From: Pseudomonadota bacterium | GTDB taxonomy: Bacteria; Pseudomonadota; Gammaproteobacteria; Thiotrichales; Thiotrichaceae | NCBI GenBank assembly: GCA_002747455.1 | Contig: PDPG01000045.1 | Span: 1 to 64,000 of the forward strand | Reading direction: 5' to 3' | Length of the DNA: 64,000 nucleotides | Shown here: positions 20,182-28,997 of the stretch, piece by piece | Position numbering within the stretch: position 1 is the first letter of the stretch | How the letters are laid out: the number at the start of each line of letters is the position of its first letter | Translations under genes and position numbers: made by a program | Notes under the pieces: model-generated | What the model saw: the letters and a program-made list of their open reading frames with translations, nothing else | The model's database searches: none | Told to the model about the DNA's origin: nothing

Positions 20182-21585
20182 ATGCTGAGGGATTCAGTCG
20201 CAGCGCAGCGTGGGCAAGGATGGCTCATTGGCTTCGCCGCATTGGTGTTGATTGCAGCCGTTGCTGCGGTCGCCTACACCGTCATTTATTCAGAAAGAAA
20301 TAAGCAACTCCCCGAGCCTGCCTCCCTGCCACTCCAGCAAGTCTCTCTGAATGATGACGAGCTGCAATCTCTGGCTGAAACCCTTGTCACTGCTCATCTG
20401 AGTGAAAAAGGCAATGCAGCCAAGGAGGATCTGCAGGCACTGGGCAACACACTACGCAATCTCAATCACTCCCCACACCAAGCCGCCAAAACGGCTCTGC
20501 AACTATTGACGGATAATAACGTTGAGGATGCTGTCAAAACGCTTAAAGCACTTGCCTTGAATACTCAAGCAAAGCGGGATGCCGCGAAAATGTGGGTAGA
20601 TATTGGCAATATCAGCAACTTAAACGCAGAGCAACACGCGCTGGATTCCTACCAGAAATCTGTCACGCTAGACCCCGACAATATCAATGCATGGAATCGT
20701 ATTGGTCACTTAGCGCGTAAACGTAAACATTATGATGAAGCGGAAATCGCCTACCAGCACGTTACCCGTTTATCCGATGAGCTAAGTCAAACACAGGCAC
20801 TCTCATTTGCCAATTTTGGCTTATTGCACCAATCCCAAAACCAGTACGACAAAGCTATCACCTCATTTAGTGAAGCTTTGCGAATTAATGACAAAATCAA
20901 CAACAATTCTGGCGCCGCATCTAACCACGAAAATCTGGCAAGCTTGTATCGAACCACGCAAGACTACGCACGTGCTGAACAACACTATAAAGCGGCATTT
21001 GACTTATATAAATCGAGCCATGAAACCTCAAAGCTGATTGAAATACACTCCGCTCTAGGGAGTTTGTATCAGGGGATGCAACGGACACAAGATGCTTTGA
21101 AAGAGTACGAGAAAGCACTCGCTCTGAGTCAGGACAACCCCAACGAACGTGTCAGTGCGGGCTTGTATTCAAACATGGGGATATTAGCCCAGCGGAACAA
21201 CGACCCAGATAAGGCTGAAGCTTATTTTAAGCAGGCTCTGGCGCTTTATCAGGCGATTCAGCAAGACAAGGGTACTGCCGACCAGCTGAGTAATTTAGCA
21301 ATATTGGCACGGGGTAAAAAACAGTTTCAGCAAAGCGAAGCATTACACCAAAGGGCCATTGAGCTTTATCAGCAAGGCAATCACCCACAGGCAATTATCA
21401 ATCAGTATATTAATCTTGGTTTTTTATACACCGCATGGAATAAAAAGGACATGGCCTGCGACTATTGGCAAAAAAGTCTAAAGAACCTTACCGACTCCGC
21501 ATTCGCAATGCGCAAACAACGCATTGAAGACATTGTTAAGCGCGACTGTAAACCCCTACCGGCAGCCTCAAAATCTGAGGACTAG
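20182..21585 (+). CDS. Membrane-anchored TPR protein
   Basis: 467 residues. One N-terminal transmembrane segment (LIGFAALVLIAAVAAVAYTVI) is followed by a linker and about eight TPR units from residue 130 to 450 (for example NRIGHLARKRKHYDEAEIAY and NLASLYRTTQDYARAEQHY). Most of the protein should therefore face the periplasm, or the cytoplasm if the anchor is inverted. The start is supported by AGGA at 8 bases. It follows the DEAD-like gene by 27 bp, so co-transcription is likely. TPRs suggest a protein-binding scaffold; no specific partner can be named. Confidence 0.75.
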   Translation: MLRDSVAAQRGQGWLIGFAALVLIAAVAAVAYTVIYSERNKQLPEPASLPLQQVSLNDDELQSLAETLVTAHLSEKGNAAKEDLQALGNTLRNLNHSPHQAAKTALQLLTDNNVEDAVKTLKALALNTQAKRDAAKMWVDIGNISNLNAEQHALDSYQKSVTLDPDNINAWNRIGHLARKRKHYDEAEIAYQHVTRLSDELSQTQALSFANFGLLHQSQNQYDKAITSFSEALRINDKINNNSGAASNHENLASLYRTTQDYARAEQHYKAAFDLYKSSHETSKLIEIHSALGSLYQGMQRTQDALKEYEKALALSQDNPNERVSAGLYSNMGILAQRNNDPDKAEAYFKQALALYQAIQQDKGTADQLSNLAILARGKKQFQQSEALHQRAIELYQQGNHPQAIINQYINLGFLYTAWNKKDMACDYWQKSLKNLTDSAFAMRKQRIEDIVKRDCKPLPAASKSED

Positions 21586-23711
21586 CCTCTGCGCCACGCA
21601 TGAAATTTAGCCACATACTCCAATAATTTCTCCGGTGCATGTGCGCGCTTCCAGTGCCCTGCGGCAAACTTATTCGCTTCAGACATTGTTGGGTAGATGT
21701 GAATTGTGCCAAGTATTTTGCTTAAGCCAAGATTATGTTTCATGGCTAGGATAAATTCAGGAATCAAGTCGCCAGCATTTTTTCCTAGAATTGTCACCCC
21801 CAGAATTTTATCTTTACCCGGCACAGTGAGTACTTTCACTATCCCTTCATTACTACTATCCGCAATGGCACGATCAAGGTCATCTATTCCATACGTGGTG
21901 AGTTCATAGGCAATTCCCTGCTCGCCTGCCTCCTTTTCATTCAGGCCAACTCGTGCCACTTCAGGATCAGTAAATGTCGCCCAGGGAACCACACGATAAT
22001 CCACTTTAAAGCGCTTCACGCCACCAAACAGTGCATTGACACTGGCAAACCAGGCCTGATGTGCTGCAGCATGAGTCAACTGATAAGGGCCAGCCACATC
22101 ACCAACGGCATAAATGTTCGGGAAATTAGTGGTTAAAAAACTATCGGTATGAACCGTGCCTCGTGGACTAATCTCGACCCCCAGCTTTTCCAGACCAAAG
22201 CCCTCAACATTCGCTTCACGCCCCAAAGCCAGTAGTACGTGATCAAATGGGATTCGCCTGGTTGCTCCTTCATGCTCACACAGCAGAAGTTTTTGCCCTG
22301 CTTCGACAACAAATGCTTTGGCGTGGTGCGACAACAGCACCTTAATACCTTCTTCAACAAAACGGCTCTGCATCCATTTCGCAATATCCTCATCCTCACG
22401 ATTCATAATGCGTTCAGAGTGCTCAATCATTGTTACCGTGGATCCCAAGCGACTAAATGCTTGCGCTAATTCACAACCAATCGGACCACCACCCAAAACA
22501 AGTAAACGCCCCGGCAACCTATCAAGGTCCCACAAATTATCGCTGGTCAGGTAATCAATCTTGTCCAGGCCTGTTATCGATGGCACACGCGGGCGTGCAC
22601 CCGTGGCGATAATCATCGTTTTGGTCGTAAGTAGCTTGCCGTTTACCTCAACACGGTAAGGATCAATAATGCTGGCTTCCCCCGTGATCACCTCCACCCC
22701 CAGATCGGTATAACGCTCAATCGAATCATGTGGCTCAATTTTTTTGATCACTTCCTGTACACGCTGCATGACAACCTTAAAGTCAAAACTTGGCTGCATG
22801 TTGTTCAAGCCATACCGCTCCGCATGTTCCGCTTCATACATCGCCTTGGCCGTTCGGATGAGAGCCTTACTTGGCACACAGCCCGTATTCAAGCAATCGC
22901 CACCCATTTTATGCTTCTCAATTAAGCCCACTTTGGCTTTAACTGCCGCTGCAATATAAGCCGACACCAAACCACCTGCGCCAGCGCCAATCACCAAGAG
23001 GTTGTAATCAAAACGCTTGGGCTTGTCATAAGCCGCTAAGATTTGATTAGCGCGGATTTTATCCACCACTTTTTTAGCCACTATGGGGAAAATGCCAAGT
23101 AGTGCAAAAGCGATGAATAACTCCGGCGAAAGAATACCGGACAGCGAGTCAATCTTGCCCAGTTGTGTACCTGCATAGATATAAACAAAAGTCCCAGCCA
23201 ACATGCCAAGCTGACTCACCCATGCAAAGGTACGGGTGCGAATCGTCGTGAAGCCCATTAAGATATTTACTAAAAAGAATGGAAATAAAGGCACCAGACG
23301 CATTGCAAATAAGTACAACGCCCCTTCCCTATCCATGCCTTCGTTAATCACTTTTAGTTTATCGGCATAGCGACGTTGCAGGCTGTCCCGAAATAAATAA
23401 CGGGCCACCAAAAAGGCCAATGTAGCGCCGATAGTGCTGGCAAAAGACACAATCACAACCCCTACAGGCAAGCCAAATAATGCGCCAGCCAAGGGCGTCA
23501 TAATCGTGGCTCCCGGTAAGGATAGCGCTGTCACCACCACATAAGCCACAAAGAACATCAGCAATGTTAGGGCTGTATTTTCTTGATAATAATGATTGAA
23601 GGCTTGTTGCTTTGCTTTAATAAAATCCAGAGAAAGATACTGCTGTAAATCACACAAGAAAAAAATTGCAACCAACAGCACCATCACACCAAACACTATT
23701 TTTTTATTCAT
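21582..23711 (-). CDS. TVP38/DedA-like membrane domain fused to flavin disulfide reductase
   Basis: 709 residues in two parts. Residues 1-230 are a multi-pass SNARE-associated (VTT/TVP38) membrane domain. Residues 240-709 are a pyridine nucleotide-disulfide oxidoreductase with FAD motif GAGAGGLVSAY, redox cysteines in GGDCLNTGCVPSK, an NAD motif (LGGGPIGCELAQAF) and a dimerisation domain. The usual C-terminal HxHPT is IHIYPT, so the normal catalytic histidine is replaced by tyrosine, as in mercuric-reductase-like relatives. This fusion occurs in other proteobacteria; the substrate is unknown. Its stop shares a CTAG palindrome with the convergent TPR gene. Confidence 0.88.
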   Translation of the reverse strand: MNKKIVFGVMVLLVAIFFLCDLQQYLSLDFIKAKQQAFNHYYQENTALTLLMFFVAYVVVTALSLPGATIMTPLAGALFGLPVGVVIVSFASTIGATLAFLVARYLFRDSLQRRYADKLKVINEGMDREGALYLFAMRLVPLFPFFLVNILMGFTTIRTRTFAWVSQLGMLAGTFVYIYAGTQLGKIDSLSGILSPELFIAFALLGIFPIVAKKVVDKIRANQILAAYDKPKRFDYNLLVIGAGAGGLVSAYIAAAVKAKVGLIEKHKMGGDCLNTGCVPSKALIRTAKAMYEAEHAERYGLNNMQPSFDFKVVMQRVQEVIKKIEPHDSIERYTDLGVEVITGEASIIDPYRVEVNGKLLTTKTMIIATGARPRVPSITGLDKIDYLTSDNLWDLDRLPGRLLVLGGGPIGCELAQAFSRLGSTVTMIEHSERIMNREDEDIAKWMQSRFVEEGIKVLLSHHAKAFVVEAGQKLLLCEHEGATRRIPFDHVLLALGREANVEGFGLEKLGVEISPRGTVHTDSFLTTNFPNIYAVGDVAGPYQLTHAAAHQAWFASVNALFGGVKRFKVDYRVVPWATFTDPEVARVGLNEKEAGEQGIAYELTTYGIDDLDRAIADSSNEGIVKVLTVPGKDKILGVTILGKNAGDLIPEFILAMKHNLGLSKILGTIHIYPTMSEANKFAAGHWKRAHAPEKLLEYVAKFHAWRRG

Positions 23712-23866
23712 GGAATTTCCATACGTACTTAATACGGATTTGGTTGCTTCACTTTATACCATCAACCCAGAGAAAAAAGCCCCATACATAAAAGAATGTA
23801 CGAGGCCATGACGACTCAATCGCAATACTGATTTTTCAGCAACACCCCCGATTGGAGTGAACTACT

Positions 23867-24994
23867 TTATAGAATTTTATCCAGCGCAGACGCTAAGTTC
23901 GCAACCGTCTCATCAATATGATGCAGCTTATCCAAACCAAATAAGCCAATACGGAAGGTTTGGTAGTCATCCGGCTCATCACACTGAAGCGGTACGCCCG
24001 CTGCAATCTGCAAGCCCACATCAGCAAATTTCTTACCCGTGTGGAGCCCCGTATCATCGGTATAACACACCACCACGCCCGGCGCACCGAAACCATCCGC
24101 CGCCACACTCTTAATGCCTTTTTCAGCAAACAATGCCCTGACTCGCTGCCCAAGCTCCAACTGTTCATCACGCACTTTGTCAAAACCATACTCACGCGTC
24201 TCATTGATAATATCGCGAAAACGAGTTAGCGCATCGGTTGGCATAGTCGCATGGTAAGCGTGTCCACCGTTTTCATAGGCTTCCATAATCTGTAACCATT
24301 TTTTCAGATCACACGCAAAGCTACTGCTGGTAGTTTCTTCAATGCGCGCTCTGGCCAACTCGCCCATCATCACCAAACCACAACACGGCGACGCACTCCA
24401 GCCCTTTTGAGGTGCGCTCACCAACACATCAACGCCCAAGGCTTTCATGTCCACCCAAACCGTCCCGGATGCGATGCAGTCCAACACCATTAAACCGCCC
24501 ACTTCATGTACGGCTTCAGCCATTGCAGCGATATAGTCATCAGGGAGCATAAGACCAGCGGATGTTTCTACATGCGGCGCAAACACCACATCCGGCTGTT
24601 TATCACGAATTGCTGCCACTACTTCTTCGATGGGAGCTGGTGCAAAAGGAGACTGTGGCTCATCAGCAATACGACGTGCTTTTAGTACCGTCTCACTCGC
24701 AGGAATATTGCCCATTTCAAAAATTTGTGTCCAGCGGTAGCTAAACCAGCCATTTCTGACAACCAAAACCTTCTTATCCGTCGCAAACTGGCGTGCAACT
24801 GCCTCCATACCAAACGTACCACTGCCCGGTACAATCGCGACAGCGTGAGCGTTATAGACCGCTTTCAACGCAGATGAAATATCGTTCATCACGCCCTGGA
24901 ACAACTGCGACATATGATTTAGGGAACGATCCGTGTAGACCACTGAATATTCTAACAACCCATCTGGATCAATACCGGGTAACAATCCTGACAT
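23867..24994 (-). CDS. Class V PLP-dependent aminotransferase
   Basis: 375 residues, similar to the alanine/serine-glyoxylate aminotransferase group. The PLP lysine lies in SAPQKGWSASPCCG, preceded by VLDCIASGTVWVDMKALGVD. The N-terminal VPGSGTFGMEAVARQ forms the phosphate-binding region. GAGGAG upstream supports the start. It stands alone between the flavoprotein and the metallopeptidase gene; the substrate cannot be set from sequence alone. Confidence 0.85.
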   Translation of the reverse strand: MSGLLPGIDPDGLLEYSVVYTDRSLNHMSQLFQGVMNDISSALKAVYNAHAVAIVPGSGTFGMEAVARQFATDKKVLVVRNGWFSYRWTQIFEMGNIPASETVLKARRIADEPQSPFAPAPIEEVVAAIRDKQPDVVFAPHVETSAGLMLPDDYIAAMAEAVHEVGGLMVLDCIASGTVWVDMKALGVDVLVSAPQKGWSASPCCGLVMMGELARARIEETTSSSFACDLKKWLQIMEAYENGGHAYHATMPTDALTRFRDIINETREYGFDKVRDEQLELGQRVRALFAEKGIKSVAADGFGAPGVVVCYTDDTGLHTGKKFADVGLQIAAGVPLQCDEPDDYQTFRIGLFGLDKLHHIDETVANLASALDKIL

Positions 24995-25074
24995 AACGAC
25001 TCCTCAATATACTAATGGCACGATAGTGCCGGAATGCTACTCAAGTGGCAATATGTATATCGGACAGCAGGTGA

Positions 25075-25992
25075 TCAATACCGTTGTTTAAGCACGAACT
25101 GCCGCCAATCCACTTCCAGCTCAGACATATCCGTATACCCAGTGACAGCAAGTAATGACTGAATACCAAACGGGTCGCTCTTTATATTATCGCGATAAAG
25201 CGTGTAGTATTTCACCAAAAGTCCTTTGGATTGCAGATAAAACATCAGGTATCTAGCCTGAGCATAATTCAGGTTCCGGTTGATACCATAAAACGCCCGA
25301 TCAGAACCCCGCATCACCTTTTGCAGACTCATCAGCGATTTTGATCTGATTGCGGCCTGAAGACTGCCAAGCCGCCAATTATTCAGACCTAAAACGCGCC
25401 CAAAGCGAGAGCTTGAACGCTCATAGAGCGAGGCGAGGCCCTCATTGAACCATAATGGGCTTTCAGGAAAGTTTTTCTCAATATAGGGATGCACAATTTC
25501 ATGCAACAACGTGCCACTGCCTGTCCCCACATTCATCGCCATTCTACCGGCGGGAGGCTGGTAATAGCCATAGTTGCTTGGAGGCACAACAGACCATAGT
25601 TTCCGGTTATATTTGGTATAGCTTTCAGCATCCTTAAATAACCAGATAGTAATCACCTTATCAGGGTCTGCGGCAAAAAGTTGTCTTCTCAACGCTCCCT
25701 GAATCCGTTGTATTTTAGCTTTCCAAAATAATAAATCCCTATGACTCATATTTCCGGTAAGAACGTAGGGATAGCTCACTTCAATAGGAAAACTCGGTGT
25801 CAAAGCATTGACCTTTTGACTGGCAATCTTCACCTGCAAAGATGATTGAGAATTTGTGAGGCCTACATTTGCCTGGTGCTTTATATCGTGGGTTCCGCAA
25901 GATACAAGATTTGCAAGCAGCGCAATGAAAAGCATAAATTGGGCAAATCGTTGAAGCCTGAGTAGCGGGGATATTAATGCCATGATTACCAA
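25075..25992 (-). CDS. Lipoprotein with HExxH peptidase-MA-like domain
   Basis: 305 residues. The hydrophobic N-terminus ends with a lipobox-like LVSC (ANLVSCGTH), so it is probably lipidated. A gluzincin motif HEIVHPYIE is followed at suitable distance by WFNEGLASLYE, which supplies the third zinc ligand, as in peptidase-MA-like (DUF1570-type) proteins. The track start is TTG with AAAGG seven bases upstream; an ATG three codons later (25983) is the alternative. Function unknown beyond probable periplasmic metallopeptidase. Confidence 0.75.
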   Translation of the reverse strand: MVIMALISPLLRLQRFAQFMLFIALLANLVSCGTHDIKHQANVGLTNSQSSLQVKIASQKVNALTPSFPIEVSYPYVLTGNMSHRDLLFWKAKIQRIQGALRRQLFAADPDKVITIWLFKDAESYTKYNRKLWSVVPPSNYGYYQPPAGRMAMNVGTGSGTLLHEIVHPYIEKNFPESPLWFNEGLASLYERSSSRFGRVLGLNNWRLGSLQAAIRSKSLMSLQKVMRGSDRAFYGINRNLNYAQARYLMFYLQSKGLLVKYYTLYRDNIKSDPFGIQSLLAVTGYTDMSELEVDWRQFVLKQRY

Positions 25993-25999
25993 CCAAATA

Positions 26000-26457
26000 C
26001 CTTTACCTTGCTCTGAATACTATCATCAAAGTTTTTTGAACATTAGCTATGCACCCATTATTAGCGGTAATCGCTTTCTCAGAATTAAGCCACGCACCTA
26101 TTAACATCATACGCGAGGGGGTCGCCATGGGTGTTCTTCTCGCTTATCGTGCGTATCCATTGTTCGCTTATTGCGTTGTATCAATATTCGCTTATTGTGC
26201 TTGTTTGGGGCGAATCATCGGTTCGCTGCCTGCCAACACACCGGATGGCAAGGCGTCTGACCCGATCAGGCTAGCTTTGAAACAATAGGAGGTGCTTGGT
26301 GATAAAATCTCCCAACGACGCGATGCTGCCGAGGTTGAACAACCCCAACAACTGACCGTTAAGGATCAGCAGTCTTTTACAAAAAGGTGATGGAACTCGA
26401 TGTTGGCGAGTCAACAAGCGCTGTGCATTAATTGCTACTTGCTGAACTTGATAGAAT
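26000..26457. other. Gene-poor region with possible degraded coding DNA
   Basis: About 460 bp between the lipoprotein gene and tRNA-fMet. An open plus frame of 79 codons (26049-26288) has no clear ribosome binding site and no recognisable domain. After its stop, two short frames could be a continuation interrupted by stops or shifts (DAAEVEQPQQLTVKDQQ, then MELDVGESTSAVH). CGCTTATYG recurs three times at exact 24-base intervals (26141, 26165, 26189). I read this as possible gene decay, unproven. Confidence 0.35.
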
Positions 26458-26534
<77 letters not shown>

Positions 26535-26547
26535 CCAGAGAGTTGGG

Positions 26548-26576
26548 ATTATAGGAACTCCCCTACCTTCACGCAA
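26548..26576 (-). promoter_or_regulatory. Promoter of tRNA-fMet
   Basis: On the minus strand: TTGCGT, a 17-base spacer, and a perfect TATAAT, ending 13 bases before the tRNA 5' end. It is one of the clearest sigma-70 promoters in the window. Confidence 0.8.
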
Positions 26577-26615
26577 GCTTTATTCGCGATTAATTTCAAA
26601 AATAACCGACGAGCG

Positions 26616-27644
26616 TTAAAACGACAGGGTATTCAATACCTTAGTGCCACGATACTTCACCCACGCACCTCGCTTAACCGCATCACCCTGCTTGGGTAAT
26701 AACAAGAAATGACGTTCTCCGGGGTTTTGATAGCCCTCTGGAATGGAGTCCGTTTTCAGAATTGCCATCGCAATCTCAGACCACGTTGTATCCTCACCGT
26801 CGTACCTCACGTTGTATTGTGTTCCATCCGTATGCGTGGAGAAAATAGCATTTTGCAACTCAATTGCGCCAGGGTCGAGAATCTCCTGAGCCAACACGCT
26901 CGGTGAGGCTACATCAACGACGGTATCCGCATTGACCACTTCAAATAGCAGGCCATCCTTGCGCACTTTTTCAATAATCGTGCGGATTTCCGGCTTTAAA
27001 CGCTCGGCAACTGCGCATACTGATGTCGATAAATCATCCGACTCAATCTGGTGTGAGTCATTGGCCAGGATCAATAAGGTTGAGGCCGTGTCAATATTCG
27101 CCCGCTTTAACACATCACTGTCTGAAGGCACACCTTTTACAAATTGCACCGCCAGTGATGTCATCCATGCCGCCTTCTCCTCCAGTTGGTTATTCACACA
27201 TACAATGCCCAAATCTTCATAACGCACATCGTTACGCAACTCCGACACAATATGCTGCACCTTGTCGTCACTTGGGTAGCCGGCAATAATCAAATCTATC
27301 TTATCCTTCATACTCATTAATCCTCGTTTGCGACGGGAGCTAATGCCCACCATCACCTCCGTCATTTTACCCAAGAACAAACCCAGCAAGGCAATGCCAA
27401 CCACCATATACAACGTCACCAATACCTTACCAAAGCCACTACTTGGGGAAATATCTCCATAGCCAACGGTGGTGGCCGTGGTGACTAAAAAGTAATAAGT
27501 ATCGAGCGGCGGCAACCCCTCAACCAGAGACATATATAAGGCAAAAAAGAATGACAAACCGAGGAACAACAGTAACAAATACTTGTTCTCCCGAATTGTC
27601 CGCAACGCCTTGAGTCGCTTGAGCGCATTAATCCAAAAGAACAT
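26616..27644 (-). CDS. Two-TM potassium channel with RCK (TrkA-N) domain
   Basis: 342 residues. One TM helix (LLLLFLGLSFFFALYMSL), a pore with selectivity filter TTVGYGD, and a second TM helix (TLYMVVGIALLGLFLG) are followed by a cytoplasmic nucleotide-binding RCK domain (IDLIIAGYPSDDKVQHIVSEL). The architecture is that of MthK-like potassium channels. It begins 3 bp after the pmbA stop and may be co-transcribed with tldD-pmbA, an unusual partner set. Confidence 0.9.
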   Translation of the reverse strand: MFFWINALKRLKALRTIRENKYLLLLFLGLSFFFALYMSLVEGLPPLDTYYFLVTTATTVGYGDISPSSGFGKVLVTLYMVVGIALLGLFLGKMTEVMVGISSRRKRGLMSMKDKIDLIIAGYPSDDKVQHIVSELRNDVRYEDLGIVCVNNQLEEKAAWMTSLAVQFVKGVPSDSDVLKRANIDTASTLLILANDSHQIESDDLSTSVCAVAERLKPEIRTIIEKVRKDGLLFEVVNADTVVDVASPSVLAQEILDPGAIELQNAIFSTHTDGTQYNVRYDGEDTTWSEIAMAILKTDSIPEGYQNPGERHFLLLPKQGDAVKRGAWVKYRGTKVLNTLSF

Positions 27645-27647
27645 GAG

Positions 27648-28997
27648 TTATTCACCCGAAATGGCAAGATCCGCAAAACGAATGGCAGGCATACACGCCG
27701 AGCGTTGCCAGTTCCAGTAAGTTTCATCACCAATGCAGGCAATATGATTCAGCATTTTGTAGAAGTTACCGGCAACCGTTATACCCCGTACTGGCTGAAT
27801 GCGCTGACCATCGCGGCATAAATAACCGGCAGCGCCCAAGCTAAAATCACCCGAAATGGGATTCGCACCAGAATGTAAGCCCTGCATACTGGTCACTTCC
27901 AGATAGTCGCCTGCAAGTAGCTCAGCTTGACCAGCCTCCCCCTGCTCAACAAACAACTGGTGATGGCCCACTCCCAGCGGCGAGCGCACACCGCGCGAAG
28001 CATGGCCGGTTGTCTTAACCCCAAAATGACTGGCTGTCACACTATTGTGCATCATATTCTGGAACATGCCATCGACAATAAACGGCACATCCATCGTGGC
28101 GGTGCCTTCATCGTCAAACAAACTGTAACCAAAACCATCCATCAAGCGTGGCTTATCCCAGAGCTGAAGGCGACTATCGGCCACCTGCTGCCCCAATTTT
28201 TCGCGCCACGGGTTAATCCCGTCTTTGGCAGCCTTGCCCGATAACACCATCGTGAAGACAGAAAATAGACCAACCTGACATTCACGGTCAAAAATCACAT
28301 CATAGTGTTTTGATGGGACGGGCCTGCCTTCCAGCATATTCAGGCTTAAATCTGCAACGGTTTCCACCAACTCAGGAATATTCAGGTCACAGGTCAAACG
28401 AGACATTTGACCAGTACCTTTCATCGCATTTTTCTCGCCATCCTCGGCCAGCGCATAGGCGTAGGCATAAACCATGCGCGAACGACTGGCGGCATCTAGT
28501 CCAGCACTGGAAAAAATATAGCGACTGCCGAAAGACTCTGCCACGCCATTATAGGGTGCACTTTTAATCAGGGCCTTATCGAGTAAACCTTGCTCCAAGG
28601 CTAGTACCATGTCGATTTTCTCCTCGACGGTACTGTCATCTTGTGGGCAGAAAATGGCATCATCTGAACGTAATGACTGTGGATCATTCAGAATCTTTTC
28701 GTGTGGCTCCTCAGTGGAGAAAGTGGCGTTTTGCAAAGCCTGATCGACCATCCAAACCAAGGATTCCTGGTCACCGGCCTCGCTGTAGGCAATCCCAACC
28801 TTGTTATCCTTAATCACCCGCACCCCAAAGGTTCGCGTATTGCTGACCGTGTGCTCTTCCAGCTCACCCTCATTGGCTTTTAGCGACAAGGACTCATTTT
28901 CCAGCACAATCAAATCGGCATCCGCACCCGCAGCGTTGGCTCGCTCAAATACCTGCTCACTGGCGGCGACCAAAGTATTCTCTACTGGCTGTGTCAT
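27648..28997 (-). CDS. pmbA: Metalloprotease subunit PmbA (TldE)
   Basis: Partner of TldD in the TldD/TldE protease that trims unfolded peptides, such as microcin precursors. It keeps the family layout, including DYLEVTSMQGLHSGANPISG and FSLGAAGYLCRDG, with no HExxxH motif, as expected for the non-catalytic subunit. 449 residues. Its ATG overlaps the tldD stop by one base (TGATG). Confidence 0.95.
   Translation of the reverse strand: MTQPVENTLVAASEQVFERANAAGADADLIVLENESLSLKANEGELEEHTVSNTRTFGVRVIKDNKVGIAYSEAGDQESLVWMVDQALQNATFSTEEPHEKILNDPQSLRSDDAIFCPQDDSTVEEKIDMVLALEQGLLDKALIKSAPYNGVAESFGSRYIFSSAGLDAASRSRMVYAYAYALAEDGEKNAMKGTGQMSRLTCDLNIPELVETVADLSLNMLEGRPVPSKHYDVIFDRECQVGLFSVFTMVLSGKAAKDGINPWREKLGQQVADSRLQLWDKPRLMDGFGYSLFDDEGTATMDVPFIVDGMFQNMMHNSVTASHFGVKTTGHASRGVRSPLGVGHHQLFVEQGEAGQAELLAGDYLEVTSMQGLHSGANPISGDFSLGAAGYLCRDGQRIQPVRGITVAGNFYKMLNHIACIGDETYWNWQRSACMPAIRFADLAISGE

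Noticed and set aside
26049-26288. 79-aa plus-strand ORF as a real gene
   Set aside because: No ribosome binding site, no domain and odd composition; kept only as a possible relic.
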